DNA from: CAXXOK01 sp964584315
GTDB taxonomy: Bacteria; Bacillota; Clostridia; Christensenellales; Aristaeellaceae
Direction of reading: 5' to 3'
Assembly (NCBI GenBank): GCA_964584315.1
Contig: CAZOZO010000069.1
Span: 1 to 10,077 of the forward strand
Length of the DNA stretch: 10,077 bases
A model generated the notes under the pieces. It saw only the letters and a program-made list of their open reading frames with translations. It was not told where the DNA came from and made no database searches. The translations under genes and the position numbers were made by a program. This document shows positions 1-6,676 of the stretch, in pieces (positions within the stretch are counted from its first letter, which is position 1; the number at the start of each line of letters is the position of its first letter).

Positions 1-218
1 TGTTCCACCATTTCTTCGGTCGCAAGCGCACCTATCCGCTGGTCGTGCCGGAAAAGTGTATCGGCTGCGGGCGCTGCGCCGAATCCTGCCCCAAGCACCT
101 GATCGATATCACGGACCGCAAAGCGGTGATTGCGCGCAAGGGCTGCATCTCGTGCTTCTGCTGCCAGGAGATGTGCCCCGCGGAGGCCATCGATACCATC
201 CGCAAGCGGGCGTGGTAA
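1..218 (+). CDS. DUF362-type protein, C-terminal 4Fe-4S ferredoxin domain (5' end cut off)
   Basis: The reading frame is open from the left edge (first full codon at position 3) to TAA at 216-218, giving about 71 residues of a longer protein. Two classical 4Fe-4S motifs are visible: CIGCGRCAESCP and, about 27 residues later, CISCFCCQEMCP. Both have the CxxCxxCxxxCP spacing of bacterial 2[4Fe-4S] ferredoxins. The wording around them (PEKCIGCGRC ... ARKGCISCFCCQEMCPAEAI) is what I know from the C-terminal ferredoxin module of DUF362 proteins, which are common in Clostridia and of unknown function. A role in electron transfer is inferred from the clusters. A different ferredoxin-tailed protein is possible because the N-terminal domain is not visible. 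The gene converges on the minus-strand nucleotidase gene and is followed by a strong terminator. Confidence 0.75.
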   Translation, partial: FHHFFGRKRTYPLVVPEKCIGCGRCAESCPKHLIDITDRKAVIARKGCISCFCCQEMCPAEAIDTIRKRAW

Positions 219-240
219 GGGCAGGCATCATACCGCTATC

Positions 241-300
241 ATACGCGCAGGGCGGCGTTTCAACGGAAACGCCGCCCTGCGCGTATACTCTTTTCTTTTT
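241..300 (+). terminator. Intrinsic terminator after the ferredoxin-domain gene
   Basis: A perfect 20-bp inverted repeat pairs 241-260 with 267-286 around a 6-base loop (CAACGG). It is followed at 287-300 by the pyrimidine-rich tract ACTCTTTTCTTTTT. The hairpin starts 22 bases after the stop codon of the upstream gene. On the minus strand the bases after the stem are not T-rich, so it mainly serves the plus strand. As a hairpin it could still protect the 3' end of the converging nucleotidase transcript, which ends at 310. The fully paired 20-bp stem is longer than most intrinsic terminators. Confidence 0.88.
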
Positions 301-309
301 CGGTGTGCG

Positions 310-1821
310 TCACACCCTGCTTCCATCCGGCAGTCTCACATCATAGGCACCCTGCTGCGGCACAGTCACCACATCGTGCTCGCGCAGGTAGTTGAGGATC
401 AACTCGCTCACTTCGGTCTGCATCTCACGGACATGCTCGCAGCCTTGCAAAAAGTCAAAATCGCCCGCGCCGGTCGCGCGGTAGCTGTTTGTGACCAGCG
501 TAAGGTTGTCGCCCGCCTCAACAGGCACACCGCCACGCGTCAGGCGCGTCACGCGCTCGCCCTCCGGCTTGCGCAGGTCGAAGGTATACTCCACGCCGTC
601 AAAGTAGTCGTAATTGTAGTGCGCCGCCTTGGGCCGCAGGAAGGTTTCCTTGATGCCCACGCCACCTTGCGCATCCACGGCAAAGTAGGTGGCACACTGC
701 TCCAGCGCCTGCCTGAGCACCGCGCCCGTCACGCTGAGCACCACCAGCGTGTTGGAATAGGTGTAGCTGGCCACTACGTCGCGCACGGTCACGGCGGTTT
801 CAAACCCGCGCACCTCGTTGCCCAGCGCCGTGCTGGATACTTCCGCGCCGCTGGCCGCAAGCTGCACCATGTTGAAAAAACGCGCGATGGGCGAGCCATG
901 CAGCGCCATATCCAGCTTGCCCGCGGGCATAAGCGGCATGGACAGCCTGCCGATGGGCCTGTCCAGCCAGCGATTCAAATCCGCATAGAGGATCTGCGCC
1001 CAGGGTTCCAGGCGTGCGGGCAGCTTGGGCGCACAAAGCTCGGAATGGATGGCGCCGGTTCCATCCACCGTGAGTTTGATATACGCAGCTCCGTTGCAGG
1101 GCGTTTGCGCCACGTGCACGCCGTGGTACGTTTTGCCCGCCATGGCAATGTGCTGGTGCCCTGTCAGCAGGATGTCAAAGGGCAGCTCCTCGCACAGCCG
1201 CGCTGCGATGTTTTCGTCCGTGTTGCTGAGCAGCCTGCCGGTATCCACATCCTTCTCGAACCCGCCATGGTAGATGCCGATCAGGATATCCACCTGCCCG
1301 CGCAGGGCAAGCGCGGCTTTCCGCATGGCTGTATAGGGGTCGCTGATGGTCAGGCCGGTCAGGTTTTCGGGCTTCTCCCAGCGGTTCACCCAACTGGTGA
1401 TGCCGCCCACCAGACCCACGCGCAACCCGTTAGCCAGCGTGCGCACGGCACAGGGCGCGATGGGCAGCCGCCCCAGCGCGTCGGTCACGTTAGCGCAAAG
1501 GCACTGCGCGTTCAGCGTCTGGAGGTGCGCGCGTATGGGCGCAAGGCCATAGTTGAAGTCATGGTTGCCAAGGGTCACATAGTCGTACCCCATGGCGTTC
1601 ATCGCCCGCGCGCAGGGCATGGGCAGCCCTTCCGCATGGCAGTAATACGTGAGCGGCGAACCCTGCAGGGTATCGCCGCCGTCGATTACCAGCGTGTTTT
1701 CGTCCTTAGGGAAGTCCATGGCAAAAAAGCCCATCGCGCGCGGCGCATCGTCCGCAAAGTTGGTCGGATACAGGTAGCCGTGCGTATCCGAAGTGAAATA
1801 GACGGTCAGGCGGTTTGCCAT
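310..1821 (-). CDS. Metallophosphoesterase / 5'-nucleotidase (2',3'-cyclic phosphodiesterase type), cytosolic
   Basis: This 503-residue protein has the two-domain layout of the 5'-nucleotidase family (UshA/CpdB/YfkN type). The N-terminal metal site shows DTH (D12, H14), GDTLQG (D50), GNHD (85-88), H185 in YHGGFE and GHQH (221-224). These ligate the two metals that cleave phosphate esters. The C-terminal substrate domain has NEVRG, the TYSNTLVVL stretch, YDYFDGVEYTFD and ATGAGDFDFL. The last two are typical of the branch that acts on nucleotides and 2',3'-cyclic nucleotides. The exact substrate is not known. I chose ATG at 1821 because GAGGGG stands five bases upstream; an in-frame TTG at 1836 would overlap the permease gene and lacks such a site. 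The start is one base after the upstream TGA, so translation is probably coupled. There is no signal peptide, unlike most secreted family members, so the enzyme should stay in the cytosol. It is the last gene of the phn-type transporter operon. Confidence 0.88.
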   Translation of the reverse strand: MANRLTVYFTSDTHGYLYPTNFADDAPRAMGFFAMDFPKDENTLVIDGGDTLQGSPLTYYCHAEGLPMPCARAMNAMGYDYVTLGNHDFNYGLAPIRAHLQTLNAQCLCANVTDALGRLPIAPCAVRTLANGLRVGLVGGITSWVNRWEKPENLTGLTISDPYTAMRKAALALRGQVDILIGIYHGGFEKDVDTGRLLSNTDENIAARLCEELPFDILLTGHQHIAMAGKTYHGVHVAQTPCNGAAYIKLTVDGTGAIHSELCAPKLPARLEPWAQILYADLNRWLDRPIGRLSMPLMPAGKLDMALHGSPIARFFNMVQLAASGAEVSSTALGNEVRGFETAVTVRDVVASYTYSNTLVVLSVTGAVLRQALEQCATYFAVDAQGGVGIKETFLRPKAAHYNYDYFDGVEYTFDLRKPEGERVTRLTRGGVPVEAGDNLTLVTNSYRATGAGDFDFLQGCEHVREMQTEVSELILNYLREHDVVTVPQQGAYDVRLPDGSRV

Positions 1822-1822
1822 G

Positions 1823-2641
1823 TCAGCCCCTCGCAAGCCTTTTGCGCACTTTGGTAGAGAAAAGCTCGATAAACAGCATCAGCACGATCATGCCGAACAG
1901 GAACGCGCCCACCATGCTCCAGCGGCGGCTGTTGATGCATTGCACCAGCGCCGCGCCGATGCCGCCCGCACCCACGATGCCAAGGGTGGTCGCATCCTTG
2001 ATGTTGATATCAAAGCGATAGATGATGGTGGATATAAAATTGGCGTACAGCTGCGGCAAAATGCCGTAGCGTATCTTCTGGAACCGTGTGCAGCCCGCCG
2101 CGTCCAGGCTTTCCAGAATGCGGGTATCCAAATCCTCGATGGCGTTCACATACATCTTGCTGATCATGCCGATGGAGGTGACGCTCTGCGTGAGCACACC
2201 GCAAAACGCGCCCGGGCCGGTCACGCGGATCCACACCAGCGCCCACACGAGGCTGGGGATGGTGCGCGACAGCAAAATGAGTGCGCGGAAGATGAATGCC
2301 ACCCACTTGGGCACGATGTTCTCGCTGGCCAGAAAGCTGAACGGCACTGCGAGCAAACCGCCCAGCAGCGTACCCAGCACGGCGATGGCGACCGTCTCCA
2401 GCAGCATATAGATGATGCCATCCTTGCTCAGGTCGAACAGCAGGTTGGGATCCGGCCGCACGATGCTGTACAGGATGCCGTAGGCAACCTCGCTGCCGCG
2501 CGCAGCCAGCCCTTTGAAGTTGACCGCGCTGGCGGACCAGCCAAGCAGCAGTACCACGATCATGACCACAAAGGTATATAGCCACCAGTACTTGGGGCGG
2601 CGCTCGTACATCTCCTCGATGGGGTTCAGTCGCATCTCCAT
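1823..2641 (-). CDS. phnE: Phosphonate-type ABC transporter permease (second PhnE)
   Basis: This 272-residue inner-membrane permease has a long hydrophobic segment near residues 19-38 (YTFVVMIVVLLLGW) and several more further on. The cytoplasmic coupling (EAA) loop lies at about residues 170-190 (ESLDAAGCTRFQKIRYGILPQ) and contacts the ATPase. The C-terminal part contains TTLGIVGAGGIG, a hallmark of PhnE permeases. It pairs with the neighbouring PhnE to form the membrane channel. The start ATG at 2641 has AGGAGG eight bases upstream, 12 bases after the stop of the first permease. The two permeases share the family fold but are clearly diverged, as expected for a heterodimer rather than a recent duplication. 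The transported compound cannot be read from a permease. Confidence 0.92.
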   Translation of the reverse strand: MEMRLNPIEEMYERRPKYWWLYTFVVMIVVLLLGWSASAVNFKGLAARGSEVAYGILYSIVRPDPNLLFDLSKDGIIYMLLETVAIAVLGTLLGGLLAVPFSFLASENIVPKWVAFIFRALILLSRTIPSLVWALVWIRVTGPGAFCGVLTQSVTSIGMISKMYVNAIEDLDTRILESLDAAGCTRFQKIRYGILPQLYANFISTIIYRFDINIKDATTLGIVGAGGIGAALVQCINSRRWSMVGAFLFGMIVLMLFIELFSTKVRKRLARG

Positions 2642-2653
2642 GGCGCGCCCCTC

Positions 2654-3504
2654 CTAACTGAGTTTCCTGCGCAGGTACTGGCTGGTGTTTTCGATGATCA
2701 GCACCACCGCAAACAATGCCAGCAGCACCGTGCCAAGGCCCTCGTAGTCGCGCCAGCCGACGCGCTCGTCGATCAGAATGCCAAGGCCGCCCGCGCCCAC
2801 ATAGCCAAGGATGGTAGCCGCGCGGATGTTGATCTCAAAGGAGAACAGGCAGTGCGACAGATACGTGGGCAACACCTGCGGCAGCACCGCGCTCCAAAAC
2901 GCCTGAAACCGTGAGGCGCCCATCGCCTCCATGGCCTCGAACGCGCCCATGTCGATGGTCTCGATACTCTCATAGAGCATCTTGGTTACAATGCCGAACG
3001 TGAAGATGGTGATGGCGACTGTGCCCGCGAACGTGCCCAGCCCAAAGATGAGCGCACAGATGGACGCGATGACCAGCGTGGGCAGCGTGCGGATGATGTT
3101 CAATACAATACGGAAAAATGCTACCACCGGCCCGCTGTGCATGATGTTGGTGGAGGAGACCACCGCGAACGGCAGCGCCATCAGCGAGCCCAGCGCCGAG
3201 CCCATCACGCTCATCTTGATGGTGTCCAGCAGCGGCGGTATCACCTTGGAGAAATAGCTCCACTTGGGGTTGAATACCTTGGCGAGGATGACCGTAAGCT
3301 GATGGATGTTGCGGAAGAATACTGTAAAATCGAACTTGACCATGACAACGGAGCCCCACACGACCGCCACCAGCACCAGTGTGATGAGGTAGGCGCGCGT
3401 GCGCGGCTTGGGCACCGTGTGCCCGTTCACCTCCATCACCTTGGGGGGGAAGATGCGGTCAAAAAGGGCGACGCGCACAGGCCTTTCTTTCTTTTCCCGC
3501 GCCA

Positions 3505-3505
<1 letters not shown>
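2654..3505 (-). CDS. phnE: Phosphonate-type ABC transporter permease (first PhnE)
   Basis: This 283-residue permease of the PhnE family has a positively charged cytoplasmic N-terminus, then a membrane segment near residues 38-56 (LITLVLVAVVWGSVVMV) and further hydrophobic helices. The coupling loop lies at about residues 185-210 (EAMEAMGASRFQAFWSAVLPQ), and the ILGYVGAGGLG signature follows. It forms the channel with the adjacent second permease. Its ATG overlaps the phnC stop codon by one base (TGATG), and GGAGG lies four to five bases upstream, so translation is coupled to phnC. The gene order phnD-phnC-phnE-phnE is a standard layout for this transporter family in Firmicutes. Confidence 0.92.
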
Positions 3506-4341
<836 letters not shown>

Positions 4342-4376
4342 TTTACGCCACTCCGCCCTGCACAAATTACGGTACT

Positions 4377-4405
4377 ACTATATCATTTCAGACCCTTAAG
4401 TACAA
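4377..4405 (-). promoter_or_regulatory. Promoter upstream of phnC
   Basis: Read on the minus strand there is a -35 box TTGTAC (4400-4405), a 17-base spacer and a -10 box TATAGT (4377-4382). Both boxes are close to the housekeeping consensus and the spacing is optimal. The start point would be near 4370, about 30 bases before the phnC ATG. It lies just downstream of the hairpin after phnD and could restart transcription for the ATPase, permeases and nucleotidase. This is sequence matching only; use of the promoter is inferred. Confidence 0.6.
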
Positions 4406-4420
4406 GCATGGCCTTTGTGC

Positions 4421-4456
4421 CAAAAGGAAAGGCGGCACGGCAAGCGCCGTACCGCC
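4421..4456 (-). terminator. Hairpin terminator or attenuator between phnD and phnC
   Basis: Read on the minus strand, GGCGGTACGGC (4446-4456) pairs with GCCGTGCCGCC (4431-4441) around a GCTT loop. This gives 11 pairs, one of them a G-T wobble. TTTCCTTTT follows at once. The hairpin begins 17 bases after the phnD stop codon. The interrupted T tract suggests partial termination, which would make binding protein more abundant than the membrane complex, a common arrangement in ABC uptake operons. Confidence 0.72.
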
Positions 4457-4473
4457 GGTGGTGCGGGGGAAGG

Positions 4474-5517
4474 TTATTGCACGGCCTCCAATGCCTTGCG
4501 GGCCGCGTCGTAGTCCGCATCGGTCGCAAGCGCGTAGCCGGTGTGGCTGTACACCGCGAAGATGGCCTTGCCCTCTTCGGTGCCGATGATGTTGATCAGC
4601 GCAGTCTGCATCGCCTTGATGAACTCGGGGTTGTACACCGCGGGGTTCGCCTTGGTGATGGACACGGTGTCGTTGTAGATGGGCGCGGTCACGCCGATCA
4701 CGTTCAGCTCGTTCCAGATGGAATCGGTGCGGCCCATGCCGGCCTTGCCGGTCGCATCCTTCTGATCGGTGGCGATATTCCAGGCGGCTTCATAATCGCG
4801 GCGGCCGTCGGCATAGCACACAATGATGTCCACCGCCTCGGCGGCAGCCTGCGCAAACGCATCGCCGTAGCCGCTGAGCGTGATCACGTTGGGCAGATCG
4901 GTGATCTTCTTGCCCTCGTAGTTTTCCATCAGCCACATGGTGGGGTAGATGTATCCGGCGGAGGAGGAGTTCTTCAGCACAGCCCAGTTCGCCTTGCTGA
5001 TATCGTCCCACGTGAGTGCTTCGCCCGCGTTGACCTTGGCGGCCAGCTCTTTGCCGTAAGCGGAAGGCGTGGCGTAAATCAGCGAACGGTAGAAGGTGAC
5101 CTGCTCATCGGTGGGCGTGGTCTTGTTCGCATCGCCATTCCAGGTCTTGGGGTCGGTGCTGTCATTGCTCAGGCCAGCGCGAGTGGCGGTCAGGATGACA
5201 TCCACTTCGTTGCTGAACAGGGCATAGGTGCCGCCGGGCAGCCAGCCGATATCGATGGTGCCGGCAGCCATGGCCTCGCCGGTCGCCTCGTAGGAGGTGC
5301 CAACGGAGATGTCAATCGCGCCGATGTCATAGCCCTGCTTGAGCATTTCGGCCTTGAGCAGGTCAGGCAGGTTTTTGGTGCCGGTGATGATGACGTCGGC
5401 ATCTTTGGAGGGCACGAACTGGAGGGTCAGCTTGTCCATTTTGACGGCCTCAGCCATCGCGGACGCGCAGCCCACAATCATGGCAACCGCAAGCACCAGG
5501 GCAAGAAGTTTCTTCAT
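4474..5517 (-). CDS. phnD: Phosphonate-type ABC transporter substrate-binding protein
   Basis: This 347-residue exported binding protein captures the substrate outside the membrane for PhnC/PhnE. The N-terminus is a signal peptide (MKK followed by LLALVLAVAMIVG). IVGC at 14-17 fits a lipobox, so Cys17 may carry lipid. An ASA site just after it could instead be cut by signal peptidase I. The mature part begins with LQFVPSKDAD (32-41), a typical start for the PhnD family, and SYEATGEAMAAGTIDIGW (75-92) matches the ligand-cleft segment. Family members bind phosphonates, phosphite or phosphate esters, and I cannot tell which applies here. AGGAGGAG lies six bases before the ATG. This is the first gene of the operon and is separated from phnC by a hairpin, so it is probably the most highly expressed. 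Confidence 0.88.
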   Translation of the reverse strand: MKKLLALVLAVAMIVGCASAMAEAVKMDKLTLQFVPSKDADVIITGTKNLPDLLKAEMLKQGYDIGAIDISVGTSYEATGEAMAAGTIDIGWLPGGTYALFSNEVDVILTATRAGLSNDSTDPKTWNGDANKTTPTDEQVTFYRSLIYATPSAYGKELAAKVNAGEALTWDDISKANWAVLKNSSSAGYIYPTMWLMENYEGKKITDLPNVITLSGYGDAFAQAAAEAVDIIVCYADGRRDYEAAWNIATDQKDATGKAGMGRTDSIWNELNVIGVTAPIYNDTVSITKANPAVYNPEFIKAMQTALINIIGTEEGKAIFAVYSHTGYALATDADYDAARKALEAVQ

Positions 5518-5565
5518 TGATTTCTCCTCCTAATTGCATGAATGATGGTCACCGGGAATACACAT

Positions 5566-5594
5566 ATTGTAACCCATTTATATTAAGATTCCAC
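5566..5594 (-). promoter_or_regulatory. Candidate promoter of the phnD operon
   Basis: On the minus strand a good -10 box TACAAT (5566-5571) lies about 50 bases before the phnD start in the only AT-rich stretch of this intergenic region. The hexamer 17 bases upstream is GTGGAA (5589-5594), a poor -35 box. An overlapping TAATAT box with TTAACC 17 bases upstream is an alternative. The position makes a promoter here very likely, but the exact boxes are uncertain. I did not recognise a PhoB/PhoP-type repeat. Confidence 0.35.
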
Positions 5595-5909
5595 ATCAAA
5601 AGGGTTAAGAATGCGTGTTTTGCCAAGCATTTCTATAAATGCCGTGCGGCGCGCGCCATGCAGACGCATGCCTTGCGAATTTGTTGATGGGGAAAGGATT
5701 CCGACGTTCCTGCCCGGCCGGAAACGGGTGCGAGCCTGCCCTCTCCACAGTGAGAAGAGTCCGGCGCGTTCGCCGAAACATGACGAAAATGACATGAATG
5801 CTGCCTGCACACGGCAATGTTGCATCGCATCCCATTGAATAACCGTCGGGCAGGAGGGGGTTCGCGATGCCCATCGCCTGTACGGGGTGTGTCGCCTGTT
5901 CCCTATATC

Positions 5910-5976
5910 CTTTGCAGGCATGCGGCATGAGGGAAGCTCCTGCGGTAGGGAAAGCCCCTGCGCAATGCAGGCAAAG
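5910..5976. ncRNA. Candidate structured element with tandem hairpin units
   Basis: CTTTGC (5910-5915) pairs with GCAAAG (5971-5976). After a symmetric AG/AG internal loop the helix continues: GCATGCG (5918-5924) pairs with CGCAATGC (5961-5968), with one bulged A. The enclosed bases contain two near-identical units 17 bases apart: GGGAAGCTCCTGCG (5931-5944) and GGGAAAGCCCCTGCG (5948-5962). Each can form a small stem, but the end of the second unit overlaps the basal helix, so the folds may compete. The shape resembles a three-way junction. The strand is unknown. On the plus strand it ends 24 bases before the feo -35 box, so it is not in the feo leader. It could be a small RNA, a DNA-level element or chance. 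Confidence 0.35.
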
Positions 5977-5999
5977 CGAAGTAATGAGCGTTTTGTCCC

Positions 6000-6028
6000 T
6001 TGACATTCTCAGTTAGAGATGTTAAACT
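6000..6028 (+). promoter_or_regulatory. Promoter of the feo operon
   Basis: A perfect -35 box TTGACA (6000-6005) is followed by a 17-base spacer and a -10 box TAAACT (6023-6028), which is preceded by TG one base away (extended -10). Transcription would start near 6035, leaving a leader of about 65 bases before feoA. The -10 box overlaps the right arm of the inverted repeat at 6012-6027, so a bound repressor there would block polymerase. Confidence 0.7.
6012..6027. promoter_or_regulatory. Putative metalloregulator operator 1, overlapping the feo -10 box
   Basis: The sequence GTTAG-AGATGT-TAAAC has the same 16-base layout as the two better repeats downstream. Its outer arms extend to AGTT/AACT. 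It lies in the promoter spacer and -10 box, the classic place for iron-dependent repression. It is the least symmetric of the three copies. DtxR/IdeR-family sites also use TTAG/CTAA half-sites, but with only one base between the GGTTAG and CTAACC arms, so the six-base spacing seen here differs. Confidence 0.45.
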
Positions 6029-6071
6029 ATCAATAGTCAGGCGTTTGCTCTGACCGCTTATGAGCATGTAG

Positions 6072-6087
6072 GTTAGTCTGCTCTAAC
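6072..6087. promoter_or_regulatory. Putative metalloregulator operator 2, in the feoA leader
   Basis: GTTAG-TCTGCT-CTAAC is a perfect 5-bp inverted repeat with a six-base spacer, extended on the left to GGTTAG. It ends six bases before the feoA ribosome binding site GGGAGG (6093-6098). As DNA it could act as a roadblock operator. As RNA it could form a weak hairpin beside the ribosome binding site. Confidence 0.5.
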
Positions 6088-6101
6088 AACAAGGGAGGAA
6101 C

Positions 6102-6317
6102 ATGATGATGCCTTTGGCAATGGCAACTGTAGGGGACGTGAACACCATCAAGAAGATCACCGGCCGTGACGATGTGCGCCAGCATCTGGCCGAGTTGGGC
6201 TTCGTGGTGGGCGAGGAGGTGCGCGTGGTAAGCGAACTGGGCGGAAACTTGATCCTCTCGGTCAAAGACAGCCGCGTCGCATTGGATCGCGGCATGGCGA
6301 TGCGCGTGATGGTATGA
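6102..6317 (+). CDS. feoA: Ferrous iron transport protein FeoA (first copy)
   Basis: This is a 71-residue SH3-like cytosolic protein, the usual length for FeoA (about 75). The core RQHLAELGFVVGEEVRVVSE and the tail LSVKDSRVALDRGMAMRVMV match the FeoA beta-barrel. It is thought to help FeoB at the membrane rather than to bind iron itself. Three ATG codons stand in a row at 6102, 6105 and 6108 after GGGAGG. The second or third has the better spacing, so the mature start may be one or two residues shorter. It is followed 13 bases later by a second feoA. The two copies differ strongly in sequence, so they are an old pair and not a recent duplication. Confidence 0.88.
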   Translation: MMMPLAMATVGDVNTIKKITGRDDVRQHLAELGFVVGEEVRVVSELGGNLILSVKDSRVALDRGMAMRVMV

Positions 6318-6330
6318 GGAGGAAGCGGCA

Positions 6331-6552
6331 ATGAAAACGCTGAGAGATGTGAAAATCGGTGGAACTGCGGTGATCGAAAGGCTGCACAGTGAAGGCGCAC
6401 TCAAGCGGCGCATCATGGACATGGGGCTGACCCGCGGCACCGAGGTGTACGTACGCAAGGTGGCCCCGCTGGGCGATCCGCTGGAGTTGACCGTGCGTGG
6501 CTACGAGCTCTCGGTGCGTAAGGCCGACGCAGAACTGATCGAGGTGCGCTAA
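6331..6552 (+). CDS. feoA: Ferrous iron transport protein FeoA (second copy)
   Basis: This is a 73-residue FeoA of the canonical type. It has RRIMDMGLTRGTEVYVRKVAPLGDP, followed by ELTVRGYELSVRKADAELIEV, which matches the typical family wording (LGDP, vrGyelslRk.eA..I.V). It has an SH3-like fold and is a cytosolic partner of FeoB. GAGGAGG lies eight bases before the ATG. Two-feoA operons are common in Clostridia, where the small proteins are thought to form a complex with FeoB. A 124-base gap separates it from feoB. Confidence 0.93.
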   Translation: MKTLRDVKIGGTAVIERLHSEGALKRRIMDMGLTRGTEVYVRKVAPLGDPLELTVRGYELSVRKADAELIEVR

Positions 6553-6676
6553 GCACGGGCGGCAAGCAGAATAAGCGCCGTGCATCAGTGCGACCCTGTG
6601 TGCGACCGTCGGGCACACGATTCTTCTTGAGCAGCGGTTAGCGTTGGCTAACCTCAAAGTGGAGGTAGAACAGCTC
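6553..6676 (+). other. feoA-feoB spacer with three hairpins
   Basis: This 124-base spacer is unusually long inside the operon, whose other gaps are 13 bases or less. It can form three hairpins in sequence: GCACGG(G)CG with CGCCGTGC (6554-6583, one bulge), GTGTGC with GCACAC (about 6599-6617) and GGTTAGC with GCTAACC (6636-6653, perfect, GTTG loop). None is followed by a T tract, so simple termination is unlikely. They may process or stabilise the transcript or change FeoB output relative to FeoA. I see no convincing promoter here. Confidence 0.45.
6637..6652. promoter_or_regulatory. Putative metalloregulator operator 3, before feoB
   Basis: GTTAG-CGTTGG-CTAAC repeats the layout of the copy at 6072-6087 and is the most symmetric one: GGTTAGC and GCTAACC pair perfectly (6636-6653). 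It lies 24 bases before the feoB ATG and eight bases before the ribosome binding site GGAGG (6661-6665). As DNA it is a candidate internal operator; as RNA it is a stable 7-bp hairpin near the feoB start. Confidence 0.5.

Larger units (their letters stand above)
5535..5999. other. GC-rich divergent intergenic region without a convincing gene
   Basis: About 465 bases separate the divergent phnD and feoA genes. Some frames stay open (for example 5605-6006 on the minus strand, 133 codons), but none has a ribosome binding site or a product I recognise, and stop-poor frames are expected at this GC content. The region holds several short perfect hairpins: CATGC-AGAC-GCATG near 5658-5671, CGGCG-CGTT-CGCCG at 5762-5775 and GCGAT-GCCC-ATCGC near 5864-5877. 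A larger folded element lies at 5910-5976. I see no match to TPP, cobalamin, FMN, SAM, T-box or manganese riboswitch consensus sequences on either strand. Confidence 0.5.

Noticed and set aside
1822..1836. TTG 1836 as the nucleotidase start
   Set aside because: It would overlap the permease gene and lacks a binding site; ATG 1821 has GAGGGG five bases upstream.
130..1857. Long plus-strand open frames opposite the minus-strand operon (also 1820-2581 and 4102-5520)
   Set aside because: They are mirror images of well-supported minus-strand genes in a GC-rich genome. Their products are rich in His, Arg, Gly and Ala with no recognisable domain, and they have no ribosome binding sites.
5850..5990. 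Possible TPP, cobalamin or RNase P RNA, suggested by GGTAGGGAAA and GAGGGAAGCTCC
   Set aside because: The other obligatory conserved boxes (CTGAGA for TPP, the B12 box for cobalamin, the paired P4 regions for RNase P) are missing on both strands.
5605..6006. Minus-strand 133-codon frame in the phnD-feoA intergenic region
   Set aside because: No ribosome binding site and no recognisable motif; the start codon lies inside the feo -35 box, and overlapping frames are also open. It is kept only as part of the unexplained intergenic stretch.
6000..6100. Fur box in the feo promoter
   Set aside because: No stretch resembles GATAATGATAATCATTATC. The repeats present are of the TTAG/CTAA type.
6644..6676. 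TTG at 6644 as the feoB start
   Set aside because: It has no ribosome binding site, lies inside the inverted repeat at 6637-6652 and would add 11 residues before the standard FeoB N-terminus. ATG 6677 has GGAGG upstream.
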